Source: Vitrella brassicaformis
Lineage: Eukaryota > Sar > Vitrellaceae
Assembly (NCBI GenBank): GCA_001179505.1
Contig: CDMY01000403.1
Coordinates: 21,790 to 85,789 of the forward strand
Direction of reading: 5' to 3'
Length of the DNA stretch: 64,000 nt
Under the pieces are notes generated by a model. It was not told the DNA's origin. It saw only the letters and a program-made list of their open reading frames with translations, and did no database searches. Of the stretch, positions 1 through 11,479 are shown one piece after another (positions within the stretch are counted from its first letter, which is position 1; the number at the start of each line of letters is the position of its first letter). The position numbers and the translations under genes were made by a program.

Positions 1-2272
1 GGCAGCGATGAAAAAAGGGAGGACCCGGAGGGGGACGCCACAGAGAGGGACCGTCAAGAGAGGGAAGATTCTCACAGGGTGGTTGCCGCGTTGCCTGACC
101 GGGCCAGATATCTAGTGGTGAAGGTACTGTGTGGAACAGCACAGATGTGGAACAGCACTCTCAGGACCAGCACGGTATCTTTGGATGGATGCAGCTCCTA
201 TGGATAATCGACCTTCTCAAGTCGCTCGGTGATTCCACACACAGGGATTGACTCATGACGGAGAAAACAGTGTTTGTGGTGGTGCAGAGAACCACCACGA
301 TCAGCACCTCCTGCACAGCCACCTGTCTCTTAAGGACCTCTGCCTCCTCCCCTCTCCGTCATCAGCCTTCATTCCCCCGCCCCCTCCACCCCCGCCCCCA
401 CCGCCACCGGTCCCCACATTCCTTCCGCCACCAGAGCCCATCGAGCAGCCCCCAACACGTAGGCATGCAGTCGTTGAATATATGGATCGCCACTCTGTGT
501 CTTTTGATCAGCAAAGTCGCCGCCCAGCCGGGGCCGAGGGAGAGGCAAGGCCAGGGGCAAGAGGAAATCAACAATAATGGCCAAGAAGGCGGCGGAGATC
601 CTGCCTCCACCGCCACCGCAGCCGGCCGTGCCTGAGAGTGTCATTGAGGATATATTGACGCCTCCCCCGTCCCCGCCCGAGCCAATGCCCGTGAGGAGAT
701 TCCCTTTCGATGTATCGCCTGCATGGTACGCTTGGAGAGGCGTCCATGCCCCACTTCAGTTTGGCTGTGTTTAACAGGGTTGCCTTCATGGACTGGCAGG
801 GCGTTGTGTGTGCGCCAAGGGATAATCGGGGGCAAGACCCAGTGATGGTCCAGGCCCCATTGCCCTCGCGGGAGCTCCGTGACTTCATCCAAGAACAGTG
901 TAACAGAGAGAGGCTGTCGCTTGTGAAGAGAGACACGCCAATGACGGACAAGTGGTGGACGGCGTGGGTCAAGGCCCACAGTGACGAAGACTGGATGAAG
1001 GGCACCGAGGCGATGCGAGACACGATGGCCGACGAGACGCTGAGAGAAGGCCTCCTGGACAGCCTCTTAAGAGCTGCGCCCGAGAGGGTGAGTGAGTGAG
1101 ACAGAGAGAGACATCCCCCGTCTCTGTGTGTGGATGCAAAGAGTTGCATCCAGGTCATCGAGTACGCGAAGGCTTCGCTGGGCGAAGCCATTGCGGAGAA
1201 CCGCGATCGCGTGGGTGGGTGTGGCATCGGCCCCTGGACAGATGTGTATGCAGTCGGGATGGTCATGTATGAGCTGCTCACTGGTAGAGAACCCGTTTTG
1301 TCAGCCACACGTTTTGATTTCATGTGTCTGCTGCTCAGGCTCTTTGCCGCACTGCAGCACGCTGCCCGCGCTACAGGTAGACAGATATGAAGCCCGCAAC
1401 TGCGCACACGAGCTGCACGTGTGTGTGTATGTGTTTGTGTGTGTTTGTGTCCTTCCGTCATACAGAAATCTCTTTTACACTTCTCCAGTGAGTGCGCCAC
1501 AGCCTCAGCAGCTCCCCCCGTCCCGCCAACCAACACCCGCCCGTCGGCCCCAGACAACGAGTACCCCTTCCTCACATACGATGCATACCTCTGGCCCGAT
1601 GTCTCGTCTCTCCCGCACACACGCCGTGTCTCATCGTCCAGCAGCGCCTCTCGAGCTGGTGGAGAGGACGGCAGCCCCTCTGTGCGTGACGACAGGAGCC
1701 CCTCTGCTCGGCTCTCTGTGAGCAGCTCCTCGGCCCGCTCGTCGACTGTGAGTTTCCCCGGCTCCTCGGTCAGGGACGAGCCGAGCGAGAGCATCGAGGA
1801 CGCCTTCGTGGTAAGGATGCATGACGAACAGGTGGCAATTAAAAAGTCAAAGGCGATCGGGTACAACAGCCTGCAGAAGGCGGGGGCGGCTCTTGTCGTG
1901 GCCCTTGAGGATTATGAGAATGACATGTGGACATTCCCTCGGTGGGCCGATCTGCACTCACCCCTTCTTTTTCTGCCGGCAAGAAAGAAGCCAGAGACGA
2001 CACACACAGAAGGGGCGGGGAGTGGGGTGAGGAGGAAAGGCGGACAGAGGTCTGTCGTTGCTAGGAGAGACGAGCTGCTAGACATCCTGCACGCTGCATG
2101 TGCAAAGAAACCATCTCAGAGATACCAGAGTGCAGGCGAGATGCGGCAACAACTGGTGAGTAGAATTATTTCAGAAAGACGGTTTCATGATACATCTCGT
2201 GGGTCTGTCTCATGCTGTCAACTGCAGGAGGCGTATTTGCGTGACATATTGTCGCTGTGCTTGCAAGAGTGA
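1..2272 (+). CDS. Protein kinase-like protein, 3' part (5' end probably off the left edge)
   Basis: Frame 1 is open from base 1 and reaches a possible donor near 108 (AAG/gtactg), so the gene probably begins left of the window. A Pro-rich exon opens at 577, with a phase-consistent junction 725/778. The following exons (778-1087, about 1155-1300, about 1490-2155, 2229-2272) carry kinase C-lobe signatures: GPWTDVYAVGMVMYELLTGR matches subdomain IX, and AACAKKPSQRYQSAGEM matches subdomain XI with its conserved Arg. Between them is a Ser-rich insert. I do not see a Gly-rich loop, an HRD catalytic loop or a DFG motif in the window. They may lie upstream or be lost, which would make this a pseudokinase. 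Substrate and pathway are unknown. The C-terminus ends at a TGA at 2270-2272. Confidence 0.45.
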
Positions 2273-2381
2273 CTATCAGGTCTAGCACTAGCAAGCACCG
2301 CTAGTCTTCATGTACGTGCACACTTCCAGCGCGTTCATGCAGCCTTTACAGGTCGTCCCACATGGACCTACCAGATGTCCT

Positions 2382-3247
2382 TCACCAATTCGACGTCCAG
2401 ATGTCCTTCACCATTTCGACCCATATAATTGCCAAAAGCACCAGAAGGGCAACAACCGGATACCCATACAGTGTCCAGGGCAGAAATCCGAATAAGATCA
2501 TGGAACCCCAACCCGGCAGGACCTGGACCACGGCTTTCTTGAATACAAGGGTCAGGCCCAAGATTGGGAAATAGGCGACGGCCGAAGTGATCATGACCTT
2601 ATTGACACCGCGTATCATCCCCCGTGCGCCTGTCCATATACACACACAACAAATTGAATGTGTATGGACACTGTCCATCCAGACCAGCAGAGGACACAAA
2701 ACACGCGTCTACGTGCGTGTGTGGGTTTTTTACTGTCAAGATTGATGTCGACACTGGGCAGTGGAATGCTGCTCAGCGACTCTGCATGGAGGCACCGATA
2801 GACACACACATGACATACATGCCTCTTCTCGTGCACATCTCGGCAGCAAGAGCTCGAGCGACACTCACGTTGCATCAGCTCGATCGCGCCGGGTGTCCTC
2901 TCCTCCTGCAGCCATGCATATCTCGCCTGCAGGTCATTGAGTTGCTCCTGCAGTGTCCTGATGTGCTCGAGCGACGCCCTTTCCCTCTTCTCGGACCTCG
3001 CCAGGCGGTCAGCCAAGGGCAAGCTGGCGTCATCTTCCCACTGAGTGAGTGCATGGACAAAAGCAGATCATCCATCCATTGGATGCATCAGATCAAGTCG
3101 CTGCGTGCTTGCCTGTGTCCGCTTGTCGCTCGGCGGTTGTTTGCCATGGCTGCGCACGACGGCCCGTACTGCCGCATCCATCGACGGCAAAAAAGAATGA
3201 ATTCTCGGCAAGATCGACAGAAAGCCGAGCAACAAAAACAGCCGCAT
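2382..3247 (-). CDS. Small signal-peptide/coiled-coil/membrane protein, copy 1 (probably an assembly duplicate of copy 2)
   Basis: Three exons on the minus strand. Exon 1 starts at Met 3247 with a hydrophobic leader (MRLFLLLGFLSILPRIHSFL), where a Phe follows the likely signal cleavage site as in complex-plastid leaders. The start is chosen because it is conserved in the diverged paralogue at 6819; an upstream in-frame ATG at 3277 is not. Exon 2 (to about 2868) encodes a charged coiled coil with heptads (LEHIRTLQEQLNDLQARYAW). Exon 3 (from about 2633) encodes two or three hydrophobic helices, including GFLPWTLYGYPVVALLVLLA. The first intron seems to use a GC donor (CACAG/gcaagc). About 170 aa. 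No family recognised; a plastid-membrane location is inferred from the leader only. Confidence 0.5.
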
Positions 3248-3410
3248 GGTATGCACACCGCCTTCAAACAGACTCATCCGTCGTTTTGTCGTCTCCTCGC
3301 GTTCGATTGCGAGCTCAGAGAGAGGTGTTTTGTCTCTCTCGAATATTTAGAGAAAGGCGCTCGGAGAAGGTGAAAAGAGATCTGTTGTGGTGGTCGATAC
3401 AGCGATAGGT

Positions 3411-3756
3411 ATGATGCGTGACTTTCTTGTCACTCACGCTCTCCTGGTGATGGCCCTGACAGGCGCGTCAGTCACAGGTGATACCCTCCCTCATACACAC
3501 GGACAGACACACACCCCTTGACATCACCTCTTTCATGCACAACTCTGCGCGCGTGTGTGTGTGTTGTGTCCGTCGCTGCAGGCGAAACAGGCGAGGCACG
3601 TGATGAGGACATAATGGGGACAGTCAGTGTGAGTGAGAGGGCCGACTTGATGTACCCTCACCGAGTTCCGGACTCTCACAACTAATCTGGGGGGCGAGAA
3701 CTCCGGTGGCCAAGATGACACTGGTGGGCAGACTTGGCAAACTCGCACTTGACAAT
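3411..3756 (+). CDS. Small secreted protein, copy 1, cut off by the gap
   Basis: This is the left copy of the gene described at 5139-5721, with a signal-peptide exon followed by a short second exon. The final exon would fall in the N gap. It is most likely the same locus represented twice. Confidence 0.3.
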
Positions 3757-4056
3757 NNNNNNNNNNNNNNNNNNNNNNNNNNNNNNNNNNNNNNNNNNNN
3801 NNNNNNNNNNNNNNNNNNNNNNNNNNNNNNNNNNNNNNNNNNNNNNNNNNNNNNNNNNNNNNNNNNNNNNNNNNNNNNNNNNNNNNNNNNNNNNNNNNNN
3901 NNNNNNNNNNNNNNNNNNNNNNNNNNNNNNNNNNNNNNNNNNNNNNNNNNNNNNNNNNNNNNNNNNNNNNNNNNNNNNNNNNNNNNNNNNNNNNNNNNNN
4001 NNNNNNNNNNNNNNNNNNNNNNNNNNNNNNNNNNNNNNNNNNNNNNNNNNNNNNNN
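3757..4056. other. Assembly gap (300 N)
   Basis: Exactly 300 N, flanked on both sides by the ends of an identical 1428-bp sequence. The round size suggests a placeholder or estimated gap. Confidence 0.99.
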
Positions 4057-5484
4057 GCGCGTTCATGCAGCCTTTACAGGTCGTCCCACATGGACCTACC
4101 AGATGTCCTTCACCAATTCGACGTCCAGATGTCCTTCACCATTTCGACCCATATAATTGCCAAAAGCACCAGAAGGGCAACAACCGGATACCCATACAGT
4201 GTCCAGGGCAGAAATCCGAATAAGATCATGGAACCCCAACCCGGCAGGACCTGGACCACGGCTTTCTTGAATACAAGGGTCAGGCCCAAGATTGGGAAAT
4301 AGGCGACGGCCGAAGTGATCATGACCTTATTGACACCGCGTATCATCCCCCGTGCGCCTGTCCATATACACACACAACAAATTGAATGTGTATGGACACT
4401 GTCCATCCAGACCAGCAGAGGACACAAAACACGCGTCTACGTGCGTGTGTGGGTTTTTTACTGTCAAGATTGATGTCGACACTGGGCAGTGGAATGCTGC
4501 TCAGCGACTCTGCATGGAGGCACCGATAGACACACACATGACATACATGCCTCTTCTCGTGCACATCTCGGCAGCAAGAGCTCGAGCGACACTCACGTTG
4601 CATCAGCTCGATCGCGCCGGGTGTCCTCTCCTCCTGCAGCCATGCATATCTCGCCTGCAGGTCATTGAGTTGCTCCTGCAGTGTCCTGATGTGCTCGAGC
4701 GACGCCCTTTCCCTCTTCTCGGACCTCGCCAGGCGGTCAGCCAAGGGCAAGCTGGCGTCATCTTCCCACTGAGTGAGTGCATGGACAAAAGCAGATCATC
4801 CATCCATTGGATGCATCAGATCAAGTCGCTGCGTGCTTGCCTGTGTCCGCTTGTCGCTCGGCGGTTGTTTGCCATGGCTGCGCACGACGGCCCGTACTGC
4901 CGCATCCATCGACGGCAAAAAAGAATGAATTCTCGGCAAGATCGACAGAAAGCCGAGCAACAAAAACAGCCGCATGGTATGCACACCGCCTTCAAACAGA
5001 CTCATCCGTCGTTTTGTCGTCTCCTCGCGTTCGATTGCGAGCTCAGAGAGAGGTGTTTTGTCTCTCTCGAATATTTAGAGAAAGGCGCTCGGAGAAGGTG
5101 AAAAGAGATCTGTTGTGGTGGTCGATACAGCGATAGGTATGATGCGTGACTTTCTTGTCACTCACGCTCTCCTGGTGATGGCCCTGACAGGCGCGTCAGT
5201 CACAGGTGATACCCTCCCTCATACACACGGACAGACACACACCCCTTGACATCACCTCTTTCATGCACAACTCTGCGCGCGTGTGTGTGTGTTGTGTCCG
5301 TCGCTGCAGGCGAAACAGGCGAGGCACGTGATGAGGACATAATGGGGACAGTCAGTGTGAGTGAGAGGGCCGACTTGATGTACCCTCACCGAGTTCCGGA
5401 CTCTCACAACTAATCTGGGGGGCGAGAACTCCGGTGGCCAAGATGACACTGGTGGGCAGACTTGGCAAACTCGCACTTGACAAT
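4057..5484. repeat. Right copy of the 1428-bp direct duplication beginning at the N gap
   Basis: See 2329-3756. This copy continues into unique sequence after 5484, so it is the copy to keep if the overlap is collapsed. Confidence 0.85.
4110..4975 (-). CDS. Small signal-peptide/coiled-coil/membrane protein, copy 2
   Basis: Same three-exon gene as 2382-3247: signal leader from Met 4975 with Phe after the cleavage region, central coiled coil, C-terminal hydrophobic helices, stop at 4110. Its right flank is continuous with the small secreted-protein gene on the opposite strand (5139 onward), so the two are divergently transcribed with about 160 bp between starts. A diverged paralogue follows at 6008-6819, so at least two real family members exist here. 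Function unknown. Confidence 0.55.
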
Positions 5485-5721
5485 GGTCCTTTCGTGCGTT
5501 TGTCCATTCGTTCGTTCGTTCGTTCGTGTGTGTGTGTGTGTGCAGGTGATTCAGTGCGGTCACTTGTGCCCGGCCTCATGGTCGGTGATGGCGATGCGAT
5601 GGATGCGGAAACAGAGCTGACCCGCGAGGGCAGCCCACTCGATGTCGGATCTGGCAGCAGCCACCATAATGGCAATGGCGATTCCACCAGCACCCAGAGG
5701 CTTCGGGGTCGGCCGCCGTGA
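5139..5721 (+). CDS. Small secreted or endomembrane protein
   Basis: The first exon (5139-5205) starts ATG ATG and encodes a classical signal peptide (MMRDFLVTHALLVMALTGAS), followed by a GT donor. The second exon begins at 5310 after tgcag in matching phase. It could end at an in-frame TAA near 5412, giving about 56 aa. Alternatively it could splice at 5354 (gtgtgagt) to an exon starting at 5546, whose frame stays open to a TGA at 5719-5721 and is rich in Gly, Asp and Ser, giving about 100 aa. No domain recognised. It lies divergent to the membrane-protein gene on the minus strand. Confidence 0.35.
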
Positions 5722-5886
5722 CTGCACTGTTTGCTGTGCGTGTTGATAGATATGAGAAGGGATGCGTGCGTGTTGTTGGCTGCATAATTCAGACATGATT
5801 GGTGGATGCATGTATGCTTCAACGGGCACGCAACAGGACAGACAGACTGCTCGACAGACAGACTGCTCGATGGATTGACGTCACTC

Positions 5887-5965
5887 ACGCGCACGTGCAC
5901 GCACAAAAACAGTGAATTCTCGGGAAGATGGACAGAAAGCCGAGAAAAAAAAAAAACAGCCGCAT
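5887..5965 (-). pseudogene. Orphan first exon related to the signal-peptide/membrane family
   Basis: On the minus strand from Met 5965 the sequence reads MRLFFFFLGFLSIFPRIHCF, clearly related to the first exon of the neighbouring family. The leader is expanded by an A12 (sense T12) run and followed by a gtgagt donor. No matching coiled-coil or membrane exon lies downstream before the next gene, so it is either a fragment left by tandem duplication or the first exon of an unrecognised gene. Confidence 0.4.
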
Positions 5966-6007
5966 GACGCACACCGCCTTCACACACCCAAGCAGAATCG
6001 ACCATGC

Positions 6008-6819
6008 CTACAGGAGTTCGTCCCACATGCCCTTTGCAATTACGACGAATCCCCCGGCAACACAGATCAACGAGACAACGCTCGCATACCCATACAGTGT
6101 CCAGGGCAGAAATTCAAAGAAGACCTTGGCAGCCCCAACCCTCGGCCCATCTGGGCTGATGACAAGGATCACCACCCAGATTGGAGCGTAGACAACGGCC
6201 GAAGTGAGCATGACCTTATTGAAGAGGCGCATCATCGCCACAGCACCTGTCATGCAGACCAGGAGAGGACAGAAAACACGCGTCTATCTGTGCGCGTGTT
6301 TTTTCTACTGTCAAGATTGATGTCGACACTGGGCAGTTGAATGCTGCTCAGCGACTCTGCATGGAAACACCGATAGACAGACACACAGCACCTGTCTTGT
6401 GCATATTTCGCCCAAAGTCGCACTAACATCGCATCAGCTCCCCCATGGATGGCGCCCTCAAGTCCCTCTCCTCCTGCAACCGTTGCAGTTGTGTCTTCAG
6501 GTCATTGAGCTGCTCCTGCAGTGTCCTGATGTGCTCGAGCGACGCCCTTTCCCTCTTCTCGGACCTCGCCAGGCGGTCAGCCAAGGGCAAGCTGGCGTCA
6601 TCTTCCCACTGAGTGAGTGCATGGACAAAAGCAGATCATCCATCCATTGGATGCATCAGATCAAGTCGCGGGCTACATGCTTGCCTGTGTCCGCTTGTCG
6701 CTCGGCGGTTGTTTGCCATGGCTGCGCACGACGGCCCGTACTGCCGCATCCATCGACGGCAAAAATGAATGAATTCTCGGCAAGATCGACAGAAAGCCGA
6801 GCAACAAAAACAGTCGCAT
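6008..6819 (-). CDS. Small signal-peptide/coiled-coil/membrane protein, diverged paralogue
   Basis: Same three-exon plan as the copies to the left but clearly diverged, so it is a genuine second family member. Exon 1 from Met 6819 is nearly identical (MRLFLLLGFLSILPRIHSFL). Exon 2 (about 6613-6440) keeps the coiled-coil start and then differs. Exon 3 (about 6245-6008) shares the FLPWTLYGY motif between hydrophobic stretches and ends MWDELL. The exon 2/3 intron has a GT donor in the same phase as the paralogue, and exon 1 again ends at a GC donor. Identity falls off most in exon 3, which suggests constraint on the leader and coil. Function unknown. Confidence 0.55.
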
Positions 6820-7062
6820 GATGCACACCGCCTTCAAACAGACTCATCCGTCGTTTTCTTCCATCGGCTTAGCCCGCATTCGATTGCGAGCTCAGCTGGT
6901 TGGAGTCGATTCTCTCCAACTCGATGAGGCGGACACGCCACAACACGATGGAGCTGCACCACTGCTTGTCTGTTCTGCTGTAACGCAGGTGTGACCTGGT
7001 TGATCAAACTGAGGGATCATCGCGGGCCTGCAGCTGGAGATGGCCGCTCTGAAGCCTGTTGA

Positions 7063-10000
7063 ATGAATGCGCCAATCCCTCATTCCCTCATCGCGGCCGC
7101 CCTGCTGATCCACCTCGTCGTCACAGCCATTTCAGCACCCAGAGCACACGCCTTCCCCCGCAACTCACCCCTCTCATACACAGCTTCCGACAAGCACAGC
7201 AGCCAAAGGCGCCATGTGGCTCTCTATGGCCAGCAGCAGCCGGGCGGCAACCCCATCAGCAGCTTCATTGACGCCTTCACGGGCAAGGCTGCCGCCGAGC
7301 AGCGGGCGAGGGAGAGGGCGGAGACTGAGAGGCGGCGACAGGTTGTCTATTCTCTCGAGGGAGATGTGGACGATGATACGGCGCTTCACGAGGGAGGCAG
7401 GACCATGCAACGCGAGCTGGAGAGCTGCACGAGTGCCGCTGACGTCCTGACAGCAGTCACTGATGTACAACATGACTCATCTTTTGCCCCTGTTTCGGGA
7501 GACTTGCTCCGGCTCGCGTGGGGACGCATCGAGCACCTCACGCCATCTTTGCGCGCCGCGGCCGAGGTCAAGACCGATCCCAGGCTGCCTCTGCTCGTCC
7601 AGCAATCCGTCGCCAACAGCATCGCCAATCAAGACGCCTCAATCGCGTCGGCGCTGCTCTCCTGTCTGGGCAAGCTGCGGCTGCGCGAGAGGGAGCTGGT
7701 CCCCAACGTGCCGTCGATCATGGGGGCGGCAGACCTAGTGGCTGCCCAGTGGGACAAGATGCCCGTGCGCGCCCTGATGGATGCATTACGGGGCCTTTCA
7801 CAGCTGGGCGTGGCGACTGGGCCGCTCCTCTCCCAGCGCATCGATGCCGACACCAACAGGCGGATGCGCACCTTCCTATCGTCGGCTCATCTCTCTTTAC
7901 GCGACCTGGCGGACTTCCTCCGGTATGCGACAGTAATGCGGTGGGAGTTTGATCAACTGGCCTCCCCGCTGCTGGTGGCCGCTGCGAGATTGCTCAAGAG
8001 GGAGCGCAAGAGGGGCGGAAGGAAAGGCGAGTGCCACCCACACCTGGCGAGCTTGCTGCATGGGCTGGCGAGGACCAAATGCCATCTCGCGATGGGGCAG
8101 AGTGACGACGTCAGGACGGCATATGAGGGGGTTCTCACTGAGACGGCGACCATTCTGAGGAGCGACCCCACACCGATGGCGGCGAAGGATGTGGCGCGAC
8201 TGCTCAGGGGCCTCGCTGTGCTCCAGGAAGACAGCGGCCAAGACGAAAGCAGCGACAAGGAGCACCAATGTTTATTGATGGCGGTGCTGCAGGTCGCCCA
8301 GAAGCGTCTCGTCATCAGCAACGGCACGCAGCCGATCGAGCCGACTGTCCACGTGCTGTCTGCGTTGCAGAGCTTCCCAAGGGGGCAGGGCGGCATTTCT
8401 GACGGCCGGCTGGCGGCGCTGACGGCCCATGTGCACTGCCATGTGAAGCGGCTGTCTTTGCGGCAGGGCGGGGCCATTCTCTCGGCTCTTGCTCGCTTGG
8501 ACGTACGCGACAGTGAGCTGCTCTCTTTGCTTGCTCGCCGCATGGAGGCGCTGATCAAGACGCAGACGGGCAGACAGAAGAAAGGAGCGGTGCAGCAAGG
8601 GCATGTCAGTGACCCTGCCAGTCCCCTGCTTCCATCCCACTCCCGCCCCTTCGACTCCGAGCACGGCATCACGAGCCCAATCGCTACCGCTGTGTGGGCA
8701 CTCGGTCGCCTCAATTACCGCGATATGGCGCTGCTGGAGACGGCAGCCAGCTGGTCGCGTGTGGGATATGGTGGCATGAGTGCTTTGGAGAAAAGCATGA
8801 TGGTCTGGGGCTTCGGGCAATGTGGTGTGCGTCCAGAGGGCCTGTTGGTGCGACTGAAGAGGGAGGGGGAGGGGTGGGTCAGCCGGCTGGGAGATAGGGA
8901 GCTCGGAATGGCGGCGGTAAGCTGAGCTGCGCCCGCCCCACCTTTCCTGAGCCGATCATGGTGTGCCGTAATTGTTTGTGTTGCAGGTTGGTCTAGCCAA
9001 GATTGGCTTTCAGTCGCCTTCACTGCTGTCGGCCATCGCCAGGCGGGCCATGTCCCTCTGCGAGCGCGGCCACCTGCCGCCACGTCAGCTGACCAACATC
9101 CTCTGGTCCCTCGGCCGCCTGGGCGTCGTCCACAACCCCTTAATGCGAGCCGCATGCCAAATGCTCACCTCCTCCCCACACCTGTTCCAGCTGCAAGAGG
9201 GCATCGGGGTGCTGCTGGCTCTTGCGTGGCTGGACTACTGTGATGAGAATGTGGCTGCTGTGGTGGCGGGCGAGTGGGAGAGGCGTGTGCAGCAACACGA
9301 CTACGAGCCGCAGCCCATAGAACTGACGGCGTTCGTGTGGGCGCTGGGGCGGCTCCGGCCACACCAATGCATCGACAGCCAAGAGCTGCTGACGGCCACG
9401 TTGCCGTTCGTGATCCGCCAATTCGCGGCATTCTCTCTCCCGCAGCTGTGCGACTACATCTGGGGCATCGGTCGCCTGCTCGCCGGCCAGACACAACCAC
9501 TCACCGTCCTCTTCCAGGCCATTGGTGAGCCGCTGAGCAGCCGGCTGGCGCAGGCGAGTCTGGCTGTGGGTGTGGGTGACGGCTATGCGGACATGTCATT
9601 GATGGACGGCAGGGGGGAGGAGAGGGAGGGAGGGGTCGGCAGGGAGACGTTTCGCACAGGCGATTTGGCCAAGCTGACCAACACCATGGCGCGTGCGAGG
9701 GTAGAGGGGCAGCACAAGCTGAAAGAGGTAGGCCGAAAGAGGCCATGCAATGCGGTCGTCCGGCTCCACAAAATCGCTGCCTGTCGGTGTTCTTCATGTT
9801 CTGTGTATGCAGGCGCTTCTTTGGCACGTCTCTGACGCATCAACGGTCCGGCAGCTGGACGTCGTGTCCCTGGTGGACATTGCCCAGTCCCTCAGCAAAC
9901 TCTACGCCTACTCTCCCACCTCGCACACGCCACAACAGTCCGACGCCGCGCGTATGCAGCCCATCCTCAAGCCCCTCATGCTCATTGCCGATGAGGTCAC

Positions 10001-11115
10001 CGCACGAGTGGCCTCACTGAGAACCGACAACAGCGATCCCGAGCTGAGCCAGCTGACGGCTGAAGAGACTCTCCGCAAGATGTCGATCGTTTTCTGGGCG
10101 TTCGGGCGGCTGCGGTTTCACCACGCGGCCTTTATGGAGGAGTTCTTTGCTTTAATGCTGGCCCTGGTGCCCTGGTCGACAGGGCGGCGGCGCAGGAAGC
10201 AGTCTGACCGTTGTCTGGCGCCTCTCGCGTGGACGCTGTCTGACCACAATTTGTGTCAGGTGTGGTGGGCGATGGGACGGTTGCAGATGAGGGAGGAGAG
10301 GGTGCTGGCCGTCATGAGGGAGGCGCTCTTGCACCGGATGAGGGCAGCGGGTGGGGAGGGAGGGGTCATGAGGGCATCGCATTTAGCGCAAGTGGTGGTT
10401 TCTATCGGGCAGCTACGCATGCCGGACGATCGCAAAGTGCTCGATGACGTGAGTGATACACACCATACTACACAGATCACGCACATTGGCCAATCCTTCC
10501 CTTCGTCAGGTCCGAGACCATCTCGTCTCGTCCGGCCGGCTGGCCACCTTCCCGCCTCGCGAGCTGTCGAATCTCATGGGCGGCCTGGCGGCCTACAACT
10601 ACAACGATCCCGCCCTCCTGCACGCAGTGCAGCAACGCTTCGCCGCCGCCCAGCACCTCTTCTCTCAACGAGACAAGATCGAGATGCAAAACGCCTTCAC
10701 ACGGCTCAACCTGCCCCTCCCTCCCCTGGTCCCCCTCTCCATCCCTTCACCACGACCACGGCCGCCCGACGGGCGTCCTTACAGAGGCAGGGGCGTGCTT
10801 TCGACAGATGAGGACTTCGCCGAACGGGTGAAGGAGGAGGCGGCCTGGAGATCTGGCGTGCATCGGGGCAGCAGGAGCAAGGGTGTGGGTGAGCTCTCGC
10901 GGCTGCAGGTCCAGACGAGAGCTGCGGAGCGGCTGATGGAGTATCTGGTCGGGAGGCCAGAGGGCAACGAGGGAGACAAGGGAGGAGCTGCACAAAGTGC
11001 CAACGGGCACAGTAGTTCGTTTGATGTGGGTGTGCTGGTCAACGGGGAAGGCAAGGGGAACGGGAGGCACGCAGGCAAGAGGAAACGAATAAGGAGTGAA
11101 GCAACAAGGCGGTAG
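7063..11115 (+). CDS. Plastid-targeted heptatricopeptide-like (HPR) helical-repeat protein
   Basis: Four phase-0 exons (7063-8916, 8987-9727, 9813-10448, 10510-11115) give about 1278 aa. The N-terminus has a hydrophobic signal peptide ending AHAF-PRN, then a Ser/Arg-rich stretch, as in bipartite complex-plastid leaders. The body is built of about 35-40-residue helical repeats with the recurring core (V/L)W(A/S)LGRL, for example LTNILWSLGRLGVVHN, FVWALGRLRPHQ, YIWGIGRLLAG, IVFWAFGRLRFHH and VWWAMGRLQMREE. This core typifies the HPR/FASTK-like repeats of apicomplexan RAP proteins, which act on organellar RNA or ribosomes. I see no clear C-terminal RAP domain; the tail is basic and low in complexity. 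Organellar RNA processing or translation is inferred from the family. Confidence 0.75.
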
Positions 11116-11400
11116 ATGTGTGTGATGTGTGTGTGAGCGCTTTTCGGTGTTCATGCTAGGCCATGTCCAGTCCACCCGTGCAAGAGATAGATTTTTCCCT
11201 CTACGACTATGTGGATATGCACACACGGGAATGAATGGGCGGGTGGACTCGACAGCAGCTTTATTCTTCAAAGTGTGGCAATGTGAAGGAGTACTGGCCG
11301 TTTTCGGCAGGTTCAGGGTTTAGGGTTTACGAGTTCACGAGACGTCGCGATGGAATTTCCACTTTTTCTCAAAAACTCTAGATTTCATTTGAAACACGCT
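11116..11400. other. 3' flank of the HPR gene with a short telomere-like tract
   Basis: No gene seen. It contains TTCAGGGTTTAGGGTTTAC at about 11312-11330 and, just after, two copies of AAACACGCTGG near 11391 and 11414. Confidence 0.5.
11312..11330 (+). repeat. Short interstitial telomere-like repeat (TTTAGGG type)
   Basis: Two to three imperfect heptamers of the TTTAGGG type, the plant/chromerid telomere unit. It is too short to be a telomere and lies at the edge of decayed sequence, so it may mark a repair or insertion scar, or be chance. Confidence 0.4.
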
Positions 11401-11479
11401 GGTTTTCATCTTAAACACGCTGGGAAATAGCCAACAACCCACCCCCGGGCTGCTGAGTCGCATCCTGGGCGGCAGCCGG

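Larger units (their letters stand above)
2329..3756. repeat. Left copy of a 1428-bp direct duplication ending at the N gap
   Basis: Bases 2329-3756 recur at 4057-5484 with a constant 1728-bp offset and no difference that I could find. The left copy stops exactly at the first N (3757) and the right copy starts exactly at the first base after the gap. Because the boundaries coincide with contig ends, this looks like an unmerged overlap rather than a biological duplication. Confidence 0.85.

Noticed and set aside
255-1866. Long overlapping open frames on both strands, including a 432-aa minus frame at 568-1866
   Set aside because: They lie opposite kinase-like exons, have repeat-derived composition (runs of HTQTHTH) and show no domain. 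They are shadows of GC-rich coding sequence.
2624-3373. 249-aa plus-strand frame, repeated at 4352-5101
   Set aside because: It is antisense to the three-exon membrane-protein gene, spans that gene's introns and has no recognisable domain. The minus strand has the leader, coil and TM pattern conserved in the paralogue.
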